From Streptomyces venezuelae (GTDB lineage Bacteria > Actinomycetota > Actinomycetes > Streptomycetales > Streptomycetaceae), in assembly GCF_008642275.1 (NCBI RefSeq), contig NZ_CP029189.1, forward strand, positions 3,416,001 to 3,480,000: a DNA stretch of 64,000 nt, given 5' to 3'. Positions 27,211-34,857 of the stretch are shown in pieces. The notes beneath the pieces were generated by a model. That model had not been told where the DNA came from and searched no databases. It was given only the letters and a program-made list of their open reading frames with translations. Position numbers and translations under genes: made by a program. How positions within the stretch are numbered: the first letter of the stretch is position 1; every line of letters begins with the position of its first letter.

Positions 27211-27972
27211 TCAGGCCGTGCCGATGACCACCGTCGCGTACAGCTCCTCCGAGGTCACCGCCCGGACCGCGAGGCCCGCCGAGGCCAGGGCCGAGGCCGT
27301 CGACGGCGACTGGCGGGCGCTCGTCTCGATCAGCAGGTGGCCGCCCGGGGCCAGCCAGGGCAGGGCCCCCGCCGCCACCCGGCGGTGGATGTCCAGGCCG
27401 TCGGCCCCGCCGTCCAGGGAGACCAGCGGCTCGTGGTCGCGCGCCTCTGACGGCATCAGGACGATCTCCTCCGTCGGCACGTACGGGGCGTTGACCACGA
27501 GCACGTCCACCCGGCCGCGCAGCGAGGACGGGAGCGCCGCGTACAGGTCGCCCTCCCACACCCGGCCGCCGTACGGGGCCACGTTCCGCCGCGCGTACAC
27601 CAGCGCCGCCGGGTCGATGTCCGCCGCGTGCAGCTCGGCGCCGCCCGGCAGCCCCGCGGCCACCGCCGCGCCCAGGGCGCCGACCCCGCAGCACAGGTCC
27701 AGCACCACCGCGCCGGGCCGGGCCAGTGCCAACGCCTCCCGCACCAGGAACTCGGTACGCCGGCGCGGCACGAAGGCCCCCGCGCCGACCTCCATGCGCA
27801 GCCCGCAGAACTCCGCCCAGCCGACGACGTGTTCCAGCGGTTCGCCGCCGACCCGGCGGGACAGCAGCTCCGCCAGATGGTCCGCGTCGGTGGCGGCCCC
27901 GGTCAGGAGCTCCGCCTCCTCCTCCGCGAAGACGCAGCCCGCCGCGCGCAGGGATTCCACAAGTGATGTCAC
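27211..27972 (-). CDS. HemK/PrmC-like methyltransferase
   Basis: Protein of 253 residues with the HemK layout: a helical substrate-binding region with GGEPLEHVVGWAEFCG, the conserved FVPRRRTEFLV, and SAM motif VLDLCCGVGALG, then HAADIDPAALVYARRN. In release-factor methyltransferases the catalytic motif is NPPY. Here it reads NAPYVPTEEI, so the target may not be release-factor glutamine. The last 40 residues carry ELYATVVIGTA. It lies 25 bp downstream of the Eis-like gene. Confidence 0.85.
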   Translation of the reverse strand: MTSLVESLRAAGCVFAEEEAELLTGAATDADHLAELLSRRVGGEPLEHVVGWAEFCGLRMEVGAGAFVPRRRTEFLVREALALARPGAVVLDLCCGVGALGAAVAAGLPGGAELHAADIDPAALVYARRNVAPYGGRVWEGDLYAALPSSLRGRVDVLVVNAPYVPTEEIVLMPSEARDHEPLVSLDGGADGLDIHRRVAAGALPWLAPGGHLLIETSARQSPSTASALASAGLAVRAVTSEELYATVVIGTA

Positions 27973-27997
27973 GATCTCAGTTCCTCGTCAGAACGCG

Positions 27998-29242
27998 TCA
28001 GAAGATGTCCGGGCACCACGGGCTGCGCGCCGTGCGGAAGACCGCGTCGGCCAGCGCGGCCGCCCCGGGCCGCTCCTCGGTCACCCGGCCCAGCGCGGCC
28101 AGCCGCACCGCGGAGGTGCCGCCCAGGTACAGGGAGCCCAGCTCGGCCACGTCCAGCCGCAGGTCCGCCGCCTCCCCGGTCCGCTCGCACACGCCGGTGC
28201 CGGCGTCCAGCCGGTACCGGCCCGCCGCCGGCCCGTTCTCGTCGGTGACCTCCAGGACGAGCACCCCGGGCACCTCGTACGTCCGCGCGCCCAGCGCCCG
28301 TACGACGTCCAGCACCCGCACCCACAGGAAGTCCGCGGCGGTCACGACCCGCGCCGACCGCGGGTCGGGCAGCAGGTCCGGGACGAGGGCGTCGGAGGCA
28401 CGGTAGCCGGTGCGGACCTTCAGCACCCAGTCGATCGAGCACAGGAACTGCCAGAGCGCCCGCTCCGCCTGCGGGCTGACCGCCAGCAGGTCCCTGACCT
28501 GCACACTGCTCTGCGGGATCTTCGCATCCGTCCAGTGGTCGTCCGCGCTGTACACGGCGAGGCCGGCCACCTCCCCCTCCGCGGTCCGGTACACGGCGTG
28601 GAACTTGTCCTGGTAGGGCCGGTACGACCACGTCTCCACGCCGGTCGCCGTGTTCCACCAGCGGTCGTCCCGGTTCACCGCACCGGGTGTGCGCGCCCGC
28701 AGCCGCTCGTGCAGCTCCGGCCCCACCCGTCGCAGCTCCTCGACGTCCACCAGGTCGATCCGGCCGCCGTCCGCCGGCGCCGACATCCTCCGGTCGAGCC
28801 CGGTGCGCGCGACGTCGATCTCCCACTCCACGAGGGAGGCGGCCGGCCCGAACCCGTACCGCCCGTAGATCTGGTACTCGGCGGCGATCAGCGTCATCAA
28901 CGCGTCGCCGCGCGCCTCGGCCGCGGCGAACTCGGCAGCCATCATCCGGGTCAGCAGACCCTGGCGGCGGTGGGTGGGCAGCACGCCCACGTTGGAGATC
29001 GCGGCGGAGCGGACCCCCGCACCGCCGGGCACGGTCAACTCCTGCGGGAAGGAGCGCAGGGTGGCCACGCAGCGGCCGCTGTCCGGGTCGAACGCCCCGT
29101 ACGTCCGCGAGAAGTCGGTGTACTTGGCGCGCAGGGCTATGTCGGCCTCGGTCACCCGGGAGGCGGTCAGGAAACCGGTGTGCACGGTGCGCACCCAGTC
29201 GGGGAGTTCGGATTCGGCGATCGGCCGGACGTCAGCACTCAT
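27998..29242 (-). CDS. Eis-like GNAT N-acetyltransferase
   Basis: Protein of 414 residues, the size of the Eis family, with tandem GNAT folds and a sterol-carrier-like C-terminal domain. SNVGVLPTHRRQGLLTRMM is the acetyl-CoA loop. The C-terminal carboxylate catalytic residue of the family is represented by the end CPDIF. Known members acetylate aminoglycosides or lysine side chains at several positions. Here the substrate is unknown. A minus-strand TAGCGT lies 8 nt before the ATG, suggesting a leaderless start. Downstream is the HemK-like gene, upstream rsiG. Confidence 0.88.
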   Translation of the reverse strand: MSADVRPIAESELPDWVRTVHTGFLTASRVTEADIALRAKYTDFSRTYGAFDPDSGRCVATLRSFPQELTVPGGAGVRSAAISNVGVLPTHRRQGLLTRMMAAEFAAAEARGDALMTLIAAEYQIYGRYGFGPAASLVEWEIDVARTGLDRRMSAPADGGRIDLVDVEELRRVGPELHERLRARTPGAVNRDDRWWNTATGVETWSYRPYQDKFHAVYRTAEGEVAGLAVYSADDHWTDAKIPQSSVQVRDLLAVSPQAERALWQFLCSIDWVLKVRTGYRASDALVPDLLPDPRSARVVTAADFLWVRVLDVVRALGARTYEVPGVLVLEVTDENGPAAGRYRLDAGTGVCERTGEAADLRLDVAELGSLYLGGTSAVRLAALGRVTEERPGAAALADAVFRTARSPWCPDIF

Positions 29243-29250
29243 AACCGCCC

Positions 29251-29256
29251 ACGCTA
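29251..29256 (-). promoter_or_regulatory. -10 box of the Eis-like gene
   Basis: Reads TAGCGT on the minus strand, 8 nt from the ATG at 29242. It fits a leaderless start, although read-through from rsiG is also possible. Confidence 0.4.
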
Positions 29257-29287
29257 ATCCGCCGACGGCGGCCGGTCGCCCGAATTT

Positions 29288-29863
29288 CTACGCGAGCAGG
29301 TCGTCCACCTGCGCCTCCCCCTCCCGGTACCGGCGGGTGATCTCCGCAGTGCACTCGTCCACCGTGCGCTGGAGCTGCTGCCGGCGCCGCGAGACCTGCT
29401 GCTCGTAGCGCACCAGCCTCCCCATCCCGTCGTGCAGTTCGCCGTCCGTACGGGCGCCCAGGTCCGAGAGCTCCACGTCGGACAGCATCTCCGCGGCCAG
29501 CACCCGGTACTCCTCGCTGTGCGGGGTGCCGAGCGTGACGTGCCGGGCCGAGGCGCTGCGGCTGGAGGGGGCGTCGGCGAGGATCACCGAGAGCCGGTCC
29601 ACCACCGGCGCCTCGGGGTCCGTCCGCCGGGCCAGCTCCGCCCGCAGGATGTCGATGCGGCCCTGGAGCAGTCTGCGCACATAGCTCAGATCGGCCTCGT
29701 CGCGCTGCGCGTCACGGCGCAGCGCCCGCAGCTCCGGCAGCCCGAGCCCGGTGGTCGGGGCCGACGGCCCCTGCGTCTCGGCCGTGCGCTGCGCGGGCGG
29801 TCGTACCGCGGCAGCTGCGACGGAGGCGGGTGATGCAGGTACGGAGGTACCAGAAGTATTCAT
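29288..29863 (-). CDS. rsiG: Anti-sigma factor RsiG, c-di-GMP binding
   Basis: Protein of 191 residues. Two copies of the signature E-x3-S-x2-R-x3-Q-x3-D are intact: E56, S60, R63, Q67, D71 in EADLSYVRRLLQGRID, and E154, S158, R161, Q165, D169 in EQQVSRRRQQLQRTVD. In S. venezuelae these motifs, one per helix of an antiparallel coiled coil, bind a c-di-GMP dimer. The complex holds the sporulation sigma factor WhiG inactive. The first 40 residues are a low-complexity leader. The start at 29863 fits the family; the ribosome site is weak. Confidence 0.92.
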   Translation of the reverse strand: MNTSGTSVPASPASVAAAAVRPPAQRTAETQGPSAPTTGLGLPELRALRRDAQRDEADLSYVRRLLQGRIDILRAELARRTDPEAPVVDRLSVILADAPSSRSASARHVTLGTPHSEEYRVLAAEMLSDVELSDLGARTDGELHDGMGRLVRYEQQVSRRRQQLQRTVDECTAEITRRYREGEAQVDDLLA

Positions 29864-29999
29864 GCGTTCGGGTCCGTCCCCTCGACCGGTGCGGCGCACC
29901 CGCACCGCCTGCTTGCATCGTGCCACTCCCCGTGGCCCCCACGCAGTCCCAGTGCACCCGATCGGCCCCGGACGGGTGCAAGCCTGATACACAGGTGGT

Positions 30000-30425
30000 A
30001 TGCGAGCAGTGGTGCAGAGGGTGGACGGCGCGAGCGTCGTCGTCGGCGGCGAGACCGTGGGCGAGATCGTCGGCGAGGGGTTGTGCGTGCTGGTGGGCGT
30101 GACCCACGACGACACCCCGGAGAAGGCGGAACTGCTGGCCCGCAAGCTGTGGTCCGTGCGGATCCTGGAGGGCGAGAAGTCCTGCAGCGACAACGGCGCA
30201 CCGCTGCTGGTGATCTCCCAGTTCACGCTCTACGGCGACGCCCGCAAGGGCCGTCGGCCCACCTGGAACGCGGCCGCTCCCGGCCCGGTCGCCGAGCCGC
30301 TGGTCGACGAGGTCGTGGCACGGCTGCGCGCGCTGGGCGCGACGGTGGAGACGGGCCGGTTCGGCGCGGACATGCGGGTCTCGCTGACCAACCACGGCCC
30401 GTTCACCCTCGTCATCGACGTCTGA
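30000..30425 (+). CDS. dtd: D-aminoacyl-tRNA deacylase
   Basis: Protein of 141 residues, the standard length. It hydrolyses D-amino acids and glycine from mischarged tRNA. Active-site motifs are clear: [17 protein letters not shown] and the C-terminal TNHGPFT (Gly-Pro cross-subunit motif). It begins MRAVVQRV, as expected. It is divergent from rsiG and convergent with ygfZ, ending 18 bp from it. Confidence 0.95.
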   Translation: MRAVVQRVDGASVVVGGETVGEIVGEGLCVLVGVTHDDTPEKAELLARKLWSVRILEGEKSCSDNGAPLLVISQFTLYGDARKGRRPTWNAAAPGPVAEPLVDEVVARLRALGATVETGRFGADMRVSLTNHGPFTLVIDV

Positions 30426-30443
30426 GACGCCTGACTGCCGAGG

Positions 30444-31418
30444 TCAGGGCGCTACGACGACCTCCTGCGCGGCGGCCGTCTTCCCGGCCAGCAGCGGCGC
30501 GTCGACCGGCACGTTGCGCTTGACCAGCGCGAGCGCGATCGGGCCCAGCTCGTGGTGGCGGACGGCCGTGGTCACGAAGCCCAGCTGACGGCCCTCCTCC
30601 CCGTCCGACGCGAGCCGCACCGGCGTGCCGTGCGCCGGGAGCAGCACCTCCGAGCCGTCCAGGTGCAGGAAGACCAGGCGGCGCGGGGGCTTCCCCAGGT
30701 TGTGGACACGGGCGACCGTCTCCTGGCCGCGGTAGCAGCCCTTCTGCAGGTGCACGGCCGTGCCGATCCAGCCCAGCTCGTGCGGGATGGTGCGGTGGTC
30801 GGTCTCCTGGCCGAGCCGCGGCCGGTGCGCCTCGACGCGCAGGGCCTCGTACGCGAGCAGGCCGGCCGCCGGACCGTGCGCGGCGGCGAACGACTCCAGC
30901 TCGCCGCGGGGCAGGAACACGTCCCGGCCGTACGCGGTCTCCCGGACGACGTGCTCCTTGTCCTGCGTGACCTCGGCGATCGAGCCGGCCGGCAGGTGCA
31001 CGACCGCGAACTCCTCGGTGCGGTCGGCGACTTCGACGCGGTAGAAGAACTTCATGGACTCCAGGTAGGCGATCAGCTCGGCCTGGGTGCCCGGCTCCAC
31101 GTGCGCCCACGTGGTCTCACCGTCGTCGACGAGGTAGAGCGCGTGCTCGATGTGCCCGTTGGCGGAGAGGATCAGCGCCTCGGTGGCCTGCCCGGCCGGC
31201 AGTTCGGTGAGGTGCTGGGTGAGCAGCAGGTGCAGCCAGCTCAGGCGCTCCGGCCCGCTGACGGTGACGACCCCGCGGTGCGAGAGGTCGACGAAGCCGC
31301 GCCCCTCCGCGAGGGCGCGCTGTTCGCCGTACAGCTCGCCGTAGTGGGCGGCGACGCCCTCGTCACGGCCTTCGGCCGGTACGGCGCCGGGGAGATGGAG
31401 CAAGGGGCTGCTGGTCAT
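30444..31418 (-). CDS. ygfZ: Folate-binding Fe-S cluster assembly protein YgfZ
   Basis: Protein of 324 residues of the GcvT/YgfZ family. The YgfZ signature QKGCYRGQETVARVHN contains the reactive Cys of the KGCYxGQE motif. SHRGVVTVSGPERLSWL near the start is the folate-binding fold, and EALRVEAHRPRLGQETDHRTIPHE precedes the signature. It supports maturation or repair of Fe-S enzymes. A minus-strand TACGCT lies 7 nt from the ATG, so it is probably leaderless. Confidence 0.92.
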   Translation of the reverse strand: MTSSPLLHLPGAVPAEGRDEGVAAHYGELYGEQRALAEGRGFVDLSHRGVVTVSGPERLSWLHLLLTQHLTELPAGQATEALILSANGHIEHALYLVDDGETTWAHVEPGTQAELIAYLESMKFFYRVEVADRTEEFAVVHLPAGSIAEVTQDKEHVVRETAYGRDVFLPRGELESFAAAHGPAAGLLAYEALRVEAHRPRLGQETDHRTIPHELGWIGTAVHLQKGCYRGQETVARVHNLGKPPRRLVFLHLDGSEVLLPAHGTPVRLASDGEEGRQLGFVTTAVRHHELGPIALALVKRNVPVDAPLLAGKTAAAQEVVVAP

Positions 31419-31425
31419 GGGACCA

Positions 31426-31431
31426 AGCGTA
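31426..31431 (-). promoter_or_regulatory. -10 box of leaderless ygfZ
   Basis: Reads TACGCT on the minus strand, 7 nt from the ATG at 31418. Confidence 0.45.
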
Positions 31432-31439
31432 CGACCCTG

Positions 31440-31883
31440 CTACGGCTGAGCGGCACGCTGCTGGGCGGCGCACTTGCGGCACAGGCCGAAGATCGCGAAG
31501 TGCTTCATGTCGGTCTCGAAGCCGAAGGTGTCCCGGAGCTTCGCCGTGAACTCGGCGGCGATGTCCACGTCCGCCTCGATGACCTCGGCGCAGTCGCGGC
31601 AGACCAGGTGGATGTGGTGGTGCCGGTCGGCGAGGTGGTAGGTGGGCGCCCCGTGCCCGAGGTGGGCGTGCGAGACCAGCTTGAGCTCTTCCAGGAGCTC
31701 CAGGGTGCGGTAGACGGTGGAGATGTTGACCCCGGAGGCGGTCTTGCGCACCTCGGCGAGGATCTCGTCCGGAGTGGCGTGCTCCAGGGCGTCGACCGCC
31801 TCCAGCACGAGCTGGCGCTGCGGTGTCAGCCGGTATCCGCGCTGCCGCAGGTCGCTCTTCCAGTCAGAGCTTTCGGTGTCCAC
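31440..31883 (-). CDS. nur: Fur-family nickel-responsive regulator
   Basis: Protein of 147 residues with the Fur winged helix (LRQRGYRLTPQRQLVLEAV, then VNISTVYRTLELL) and the metal-rich dimerisation half. HLADRHHHIHLVCRDC carries the M-site and Cys ligands, and the C-terminal CRKC is the second Cys pair. It closely resembles S. coelicolor Nur as I remember it, which represses nickel uptake and the Fe superoxide dismutase when nickel is plentiful. Start: GTG at 31883 after GGGGAG; the frame is open to 31976. Confidence 0.88.
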   Translation of the reverse strand: MDTESSDWKSDLRQRGYRLTPQRQLVLEAVDALEHATPDEILAEVRKTASGVNISTVYRTLELLEELKLVSHAHLGHGAPTYHLADRHHHIHLVCRDCAEVIEADVDIAAEFTAKLRDTFGFETDMKHFAIFGLCRKCAAQQRAAQP

Positions 31884-31900
31884 GCTGCTCCCCACCCGGC

Positions 31901-31906
31901 CAGTGT
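31901..31906 (-). promoter_or_regulatory. nur -10 box
   Basis: Reads TACACT on the minus strand, about 18 nt before the nur start. The terminator hairpin of the upstream gene begins only 6 bp further on, so the -35 region must overlap it. Confidence 0.45.
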
Positions 31907-31912
31907 ATGCGC

Positions 31913-31952
31913 GCGAAGGGGGCCGCGGGCGATCCCGCGGCCCCCTTTCGCA
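31913..31952 (-). terminator. Terminator of the nitrobindin-like gene
   Basis: A GC-rich stem (GGGGGCCGCGGG with its complement) of about 17 bp around GATC-type bases. It is transcribed from the right and lies directly before nur. Confidence 0.7.
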
Positions 31953-31999
31953 CAGCCGTGCGTAGGCCGGACCCACGGCCGGGCGTCCGGCCGGTGGGC

Positions 32000-32572
32000 T
32001 CAGCGGAAGAAGGCGATGCCGTCGTCCGGCATGTCCGGGAGGTTGCGCGCCATCTCGGCGACCTCCTCGGGCGTGACGACCTTCTTCAGCTGGGCCGACA
32101 TGTACGGACGCAGCTCGACGTCCGGGGTGGCCTTCTCACCGACCCACATGAGGTCGCTCTTCACGTAGCCGTAGAGCCGCTTGCCGCCGCTGTACGGGCC
32201 GGAAGCCGCGGTACGGGCGACCGCGTCGGTGGCCAGGTCGATCTGGGGCTTCTGGTCGGCGAGCTCGCCGTACCAGACCTCGACGACGCCCTGGTCGCGG
32301 ACCATGACGATCTCGACCTTGCGGTCCTTGTCGATGCGCCAGTAGCCCGACTCGGACTCCAGCGGCCGCACCTTGTTGCCCTCGGCGTCGAGGACCCAGG
32401 TGTGGGAGGTGTACTCCAGGAAGTCCCGGCCGTCGTGGCTGAAGACGACTTCCTGGCCGAAGTTGCACTTCTCCTCACCGGGGAAGTCGAAGACTCCCGC
32501 ACCCTCCCAGTTGCCGAGGAGGAAGGCGAGGGGGACGAGGCCCGGGTTCAGGTCGGACGGGATCTGGATCAT
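32000..32572 (-). CDS. Nitrobindin-like FABP-family heme-binding protein
   Basis: Protein of 190 residues. The family opens with the LLGNWEGAGVFDFPG (GxWxGxG) motif, followed by alternating strands and SHTWVLDAEGNK, then YGYVKSDLMWVG, giving a ten-stranded beta-barrel. Relatives (nitrobindin, THAP4 C-terminus) bind ferric heme and react with peroxynitrite or nitric oxide. The proximal His is not pinned down here. It begins MIQIPSDLNPGLVPLAFLLG, close to the first strand. Upstream lies a 33-residue membrane peptide gene, in the same direction. Confidence 0.88.
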   Translation of the reverse strand: MIQIPSDLNPGLVPLAFLLGNWEGAGVFDFPGEEKCNFGQEVVFSHDGRDFLEYTSHTWVLDAEGNKVRPLESESGYWRIDKDRKVEIVMVRDQGVVEVWYGELADQKPQIDLATDAVARTAASGPYSGGKRLYGYVKSDLMWVGEKATPDVELRPYMSAQLKKVVTPEEVAEMARNLPDMPDDGIAFFR

Positions 32573-32630
32573 GAATGGCTGCTCAGGCGATCTGTCGGAG
32601 GGGTTCCGGGGCGGTCTGCTGGGCGGATGC

Positions 32631-32732
32631 TCAGCGCTGACCCTGGTACAGCTTCTTGACGGCCAGGCCGGTGAAGGCCATGACGCCGACGCAGACCAGG
32701 ACCAGCAGGGAGGTGAAGACTGCCTCAAGCAC
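32631..32732 (-). CDS. 33-residue single-pass membrane peptide
   Basis: A GTG start with GAGGAG 7 nt before it encodes MLEAVFTSLLVLVCVGVMAF and then TGLAVKKLYQGQR. The product is one hydrophobic helix with a basic tail, so the N-terminus should lie outside and the tail inside. From memory a near-identical peptide occurs in other Streptomyces at this position. It lies 58 bp upstream of the nitrobindin-like gene, in the same direction, and is too short for standard gene callers. Function unknown. Confidence 0.7.
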   Translation of the reverse strand: MLEAVFTSLLVLVCVGVMAFTGLAVKKLYQGQR

Positions 32733-32854
32733 GGGGTGCTCCTCGGAATTCGTTCGGGGGGTACGGGCCGGTTCCCAAGCCTACTGGGCCGGGGCCGGGC
32801 GCACCGTGCGAGGTGGCCCGTACCCCGGCCGACGGCCCGGTTCCGGCCCGGCGG

Positions 32855-33949
32855 TCAGCTGAGCAGCTGGCTCTGCAGGATCACCGACTGGTGGAAGGTG
32901 ACGGGGGCCACCTCGCCCTTGCGGGTCTGGATGACCATGCCCAGGACATCACCCGTCCGGAGGCACCCGACCTTGGTCTGCTCCTCGCCGAGGAAGGGCT
33001 TCACCTCCTGGTACACGCTGAGTTCGGTGCCGTCGAAGTTGGCCGCACCGGGGAAGTCCAGCGTGGTGCTGTTCATCTGCGTGTTCTTGGCCTTGTTCCA
33101 GACGTCGTCCAGGTCCAGGGCCGAGACGCCGGTCAGCCGCGCGTTGCTGTCGCAGCCCTTGAAGGCGTCCACGAAGCCGGACGAGTGGAAGCGCAGCAGG
33201 TACACGTGCGTACGCGTGCCGTCCGCGGTCGTCCAGCCCCGGCCGGCGATCTGCCGCAGCCCGTCCCATTCGAGGGACTGCTTCAGCTTCTCGCGCGCCT
33301 CGGGCGTGTACTCCTCCAGGAAGGTGTCGACCGACACGTTCCCGTCCTTGTCCGCCTTGACCGCGTCGTCGGCCTTGGCGCCCTCGGGAGCGGGCAGGAG
33401 CAGGCCGGTGAGCGGTGCGTAGTGCGTCCCGTCCTTGTTGTCCGGGCCCTGGGGCACCGGGGCGCCTGCGGGCAGCGCGGGCCGGGACAGCGCCGGGAAC
33501 GTCCAGCGGCCGTCGTCCTCGGTGGACAGCCCGGGGACGTCGGTGCGCTCGGGCAGGGTGATCCCGTACGCGACCCCCGTGCCGACGGCGGCGAAGACGG
33601 CGACGGCGGCGGTCCAGCGCAGGGCGGCGAACAGCTTCCGCCGGTCCTTGGGCGGGGCGGGCGGGGCGGCCCACGGACCGGCCTCGGGCCCGGCCGGGGG
33701 TGCCCAGGGACCCGCCTCGGACGCGGCCTCGGGCGCGGCCGGGACTGCGGCCTCGGGCGCGGCCGGCGCGGCGGCTTCGGGCGCGGCCGGGGCTGCGGCC
33801 TCGGGGGTCACGGCTTCCGGGGTCACCGCGGCGGGTTCCGCGGCCTCGGTGGTCGCCTCGGCGGCTTCCGGGGATACCTCCGGGGATGCCTCGGGCGCGG
33901 GTACGGGCGCGGGCGCGGTTACGCCGGCGGTGTCGGTCTGCTCGCTCAC
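32855..33949 (-). CDS. Single-pass membrane protein, paralogue 1 of 3
   Basis: Protein of 364 residues. A Pro/Ala/Glu-rich cytoplasmic start with PAAPEAAAPAAPEAAVPAAPE repeats (about 110 residues) precedes one membrane helix (TAAVAVFAAVGTGVAYGI). The outside domain of about 220 residues carries HVYLLRFHSSGFVDAFKGC. Its GTG start overlaps the stop of the next gene by 4 bp (GTGA). The start is VSEQTDTAGV. Its domain resembles the two upstream proteins weakly. Function unknown. Confidence 0.82.
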   Translation of the reverse strand: MSEQTDTAGVTAPAPVPAPEASPEVSPEAAEATTEAAEPAAVTPEAVTPEAAAPAAPEAAAPAAPEAAVPAAPEAASEAGPWAPPAGPEAGPWAAPPAPPKDRRKLFAALRWTAAVAVFAAVGTGVAYGITLPERTDVPGLSTEDDGRWTFPALSRPALPAGAPVPQGPDNKDGTHYAPLTGLLLPAPEGAKADDAVKADKDGNVSVDTFLEEYTPEAREKLKQSLEWDGLRQIAGRGWTTADGTRTHVYLLRFHSSGFVDAFKGCDSNARLTGVSALDLDDVWNKAKNTQMNSTTLDFPGAANFDGTELSVYQEVKPFLGEEQTKVGCLRTGDVLGMVIQTRKGEVAPVTFHQSVILQSQLLS

Positions 33950-34857
33950 GCGGACTCTCCGGGGGACTTGAGGTGGTCGAGTTGCTGCTTGAAGAGGCCC
34001 ACGGCGTCCTTCGCCGCGAATCCCTCGGTCCCGTACATCCGGAAACTGACCATGACGTCTCCCTCGACGGCCAGGCAGTCGAGGGCGTCGATCTTCTCCT
34101 TCTTCTTGCCCTCCTTCTCGATCTCGATGGGGGCGACCACGCATTTCGCCTGGGGGTAGCCGTCCACCTTCGGCGCTTCGGCGCCCTTGCCGAGGAGTGC
34201 GAAGAGCTTGCCGGTGAACTCGGCGAACTGGGCGAGCTGCGCGGGGTCGGCCTGGAGCAGCTCGATCTCGGCGGCGGCGTTTCCGTCGCCGTCGCGGCGA
34301 GAGTAGCTGCGTCCGGCCAGGCCCTTGACCTTCAGGTCGGCGAGGGCCTTGTCCCGCTCGCCGCGCTCGCTGCCGGACAGGCCCGTGCGGGCTTCCTTGA
34401 AGCTCTCCAGCGCCCGCTCGCCCGACAGGAAGTAGTCGTTGCCCTCCTTGTCGATGTCGGGGCCGGGCCAGTACCTGTCGGGCAGCGGCAGCAGCTTGCC
34501 CGTGAGCGCGTTCGGGGGCACCGACGGCACCGGGGCCTGGGTGCCGCCCGTCGTGTGGTCCTCCGCCATCCAGTACCGCGTCGGCGAGGTCCGGTCCGCG
34601 TCCGCGAGCGCGGCAGCGGCGCCGATGCCGGCGCCCGCGAGGACGACGACACCCACGGCCGCCGCCACCAGCTTGACCACCTTGCGGTTCGCCTTGCGCG
34701 CGGGCCCGGCGGCGACCTGCTCCTGCTCCTGCTCGGGCCGGGCCGGGGCGTCGGTCACGGCCCCGGTCTCGGCCACCCCGGCCCCGGTCTCGGTCTTGGT
34801 CTCGTTCTTCGTCTCGGTCACGGCCTCGGCCCCGGCCACGTCCTGCTGCTCGCTCAC
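33946..34857 (-). CDS. Single-pass membrane protein, paralogue 2 of 3
   Basis: Protein of 303 residues. Cytoplasmic start (SEQQDVAGAEAVTETKNET, Glu/Thr-rich), one membrane helix (VVKLVAAAVGVVVLAGAGIG), then an outside domain with GKLLPLPDRYWPG and AAAEIELLQADPAQLAQF. Its last coding bases overlap the paralogue downstream by 4 bp, and its own GTG start overlaps the stop of the paralogue upstream by 4 bp, so all three are translated as a unit. The domain carries two Cys (AKCVVAP, LDCLAVE). Function unknown. Confidence 0.82.
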   Translation of the reverse strand: MSEQQDVAGAEAVTETKNETKTETGAGVAETGAVTDAPARPEQEQEQVAAGPARKANRKVVKLVAAAVGVVVLAGAGIGAAAALADADRTSPTRYWMAEDHTTGGTQAPVPSVPPNALTGKLLPLPDRYWPGPDIDKEGNDYFLSGERALESFKEARTGLSGSERGERDKALADLKVKGLAGRSYSRRDGDGNAAAEIELLQADPAQLAQFAEFTGKLFALLGKGAEAPKVDGYPQAKCVVAPIEIEKEGKKKEKIDALDCLAVEGDVMVSFRMYGTEGFAAKDAVGLFKQQLDHLKSPGESA

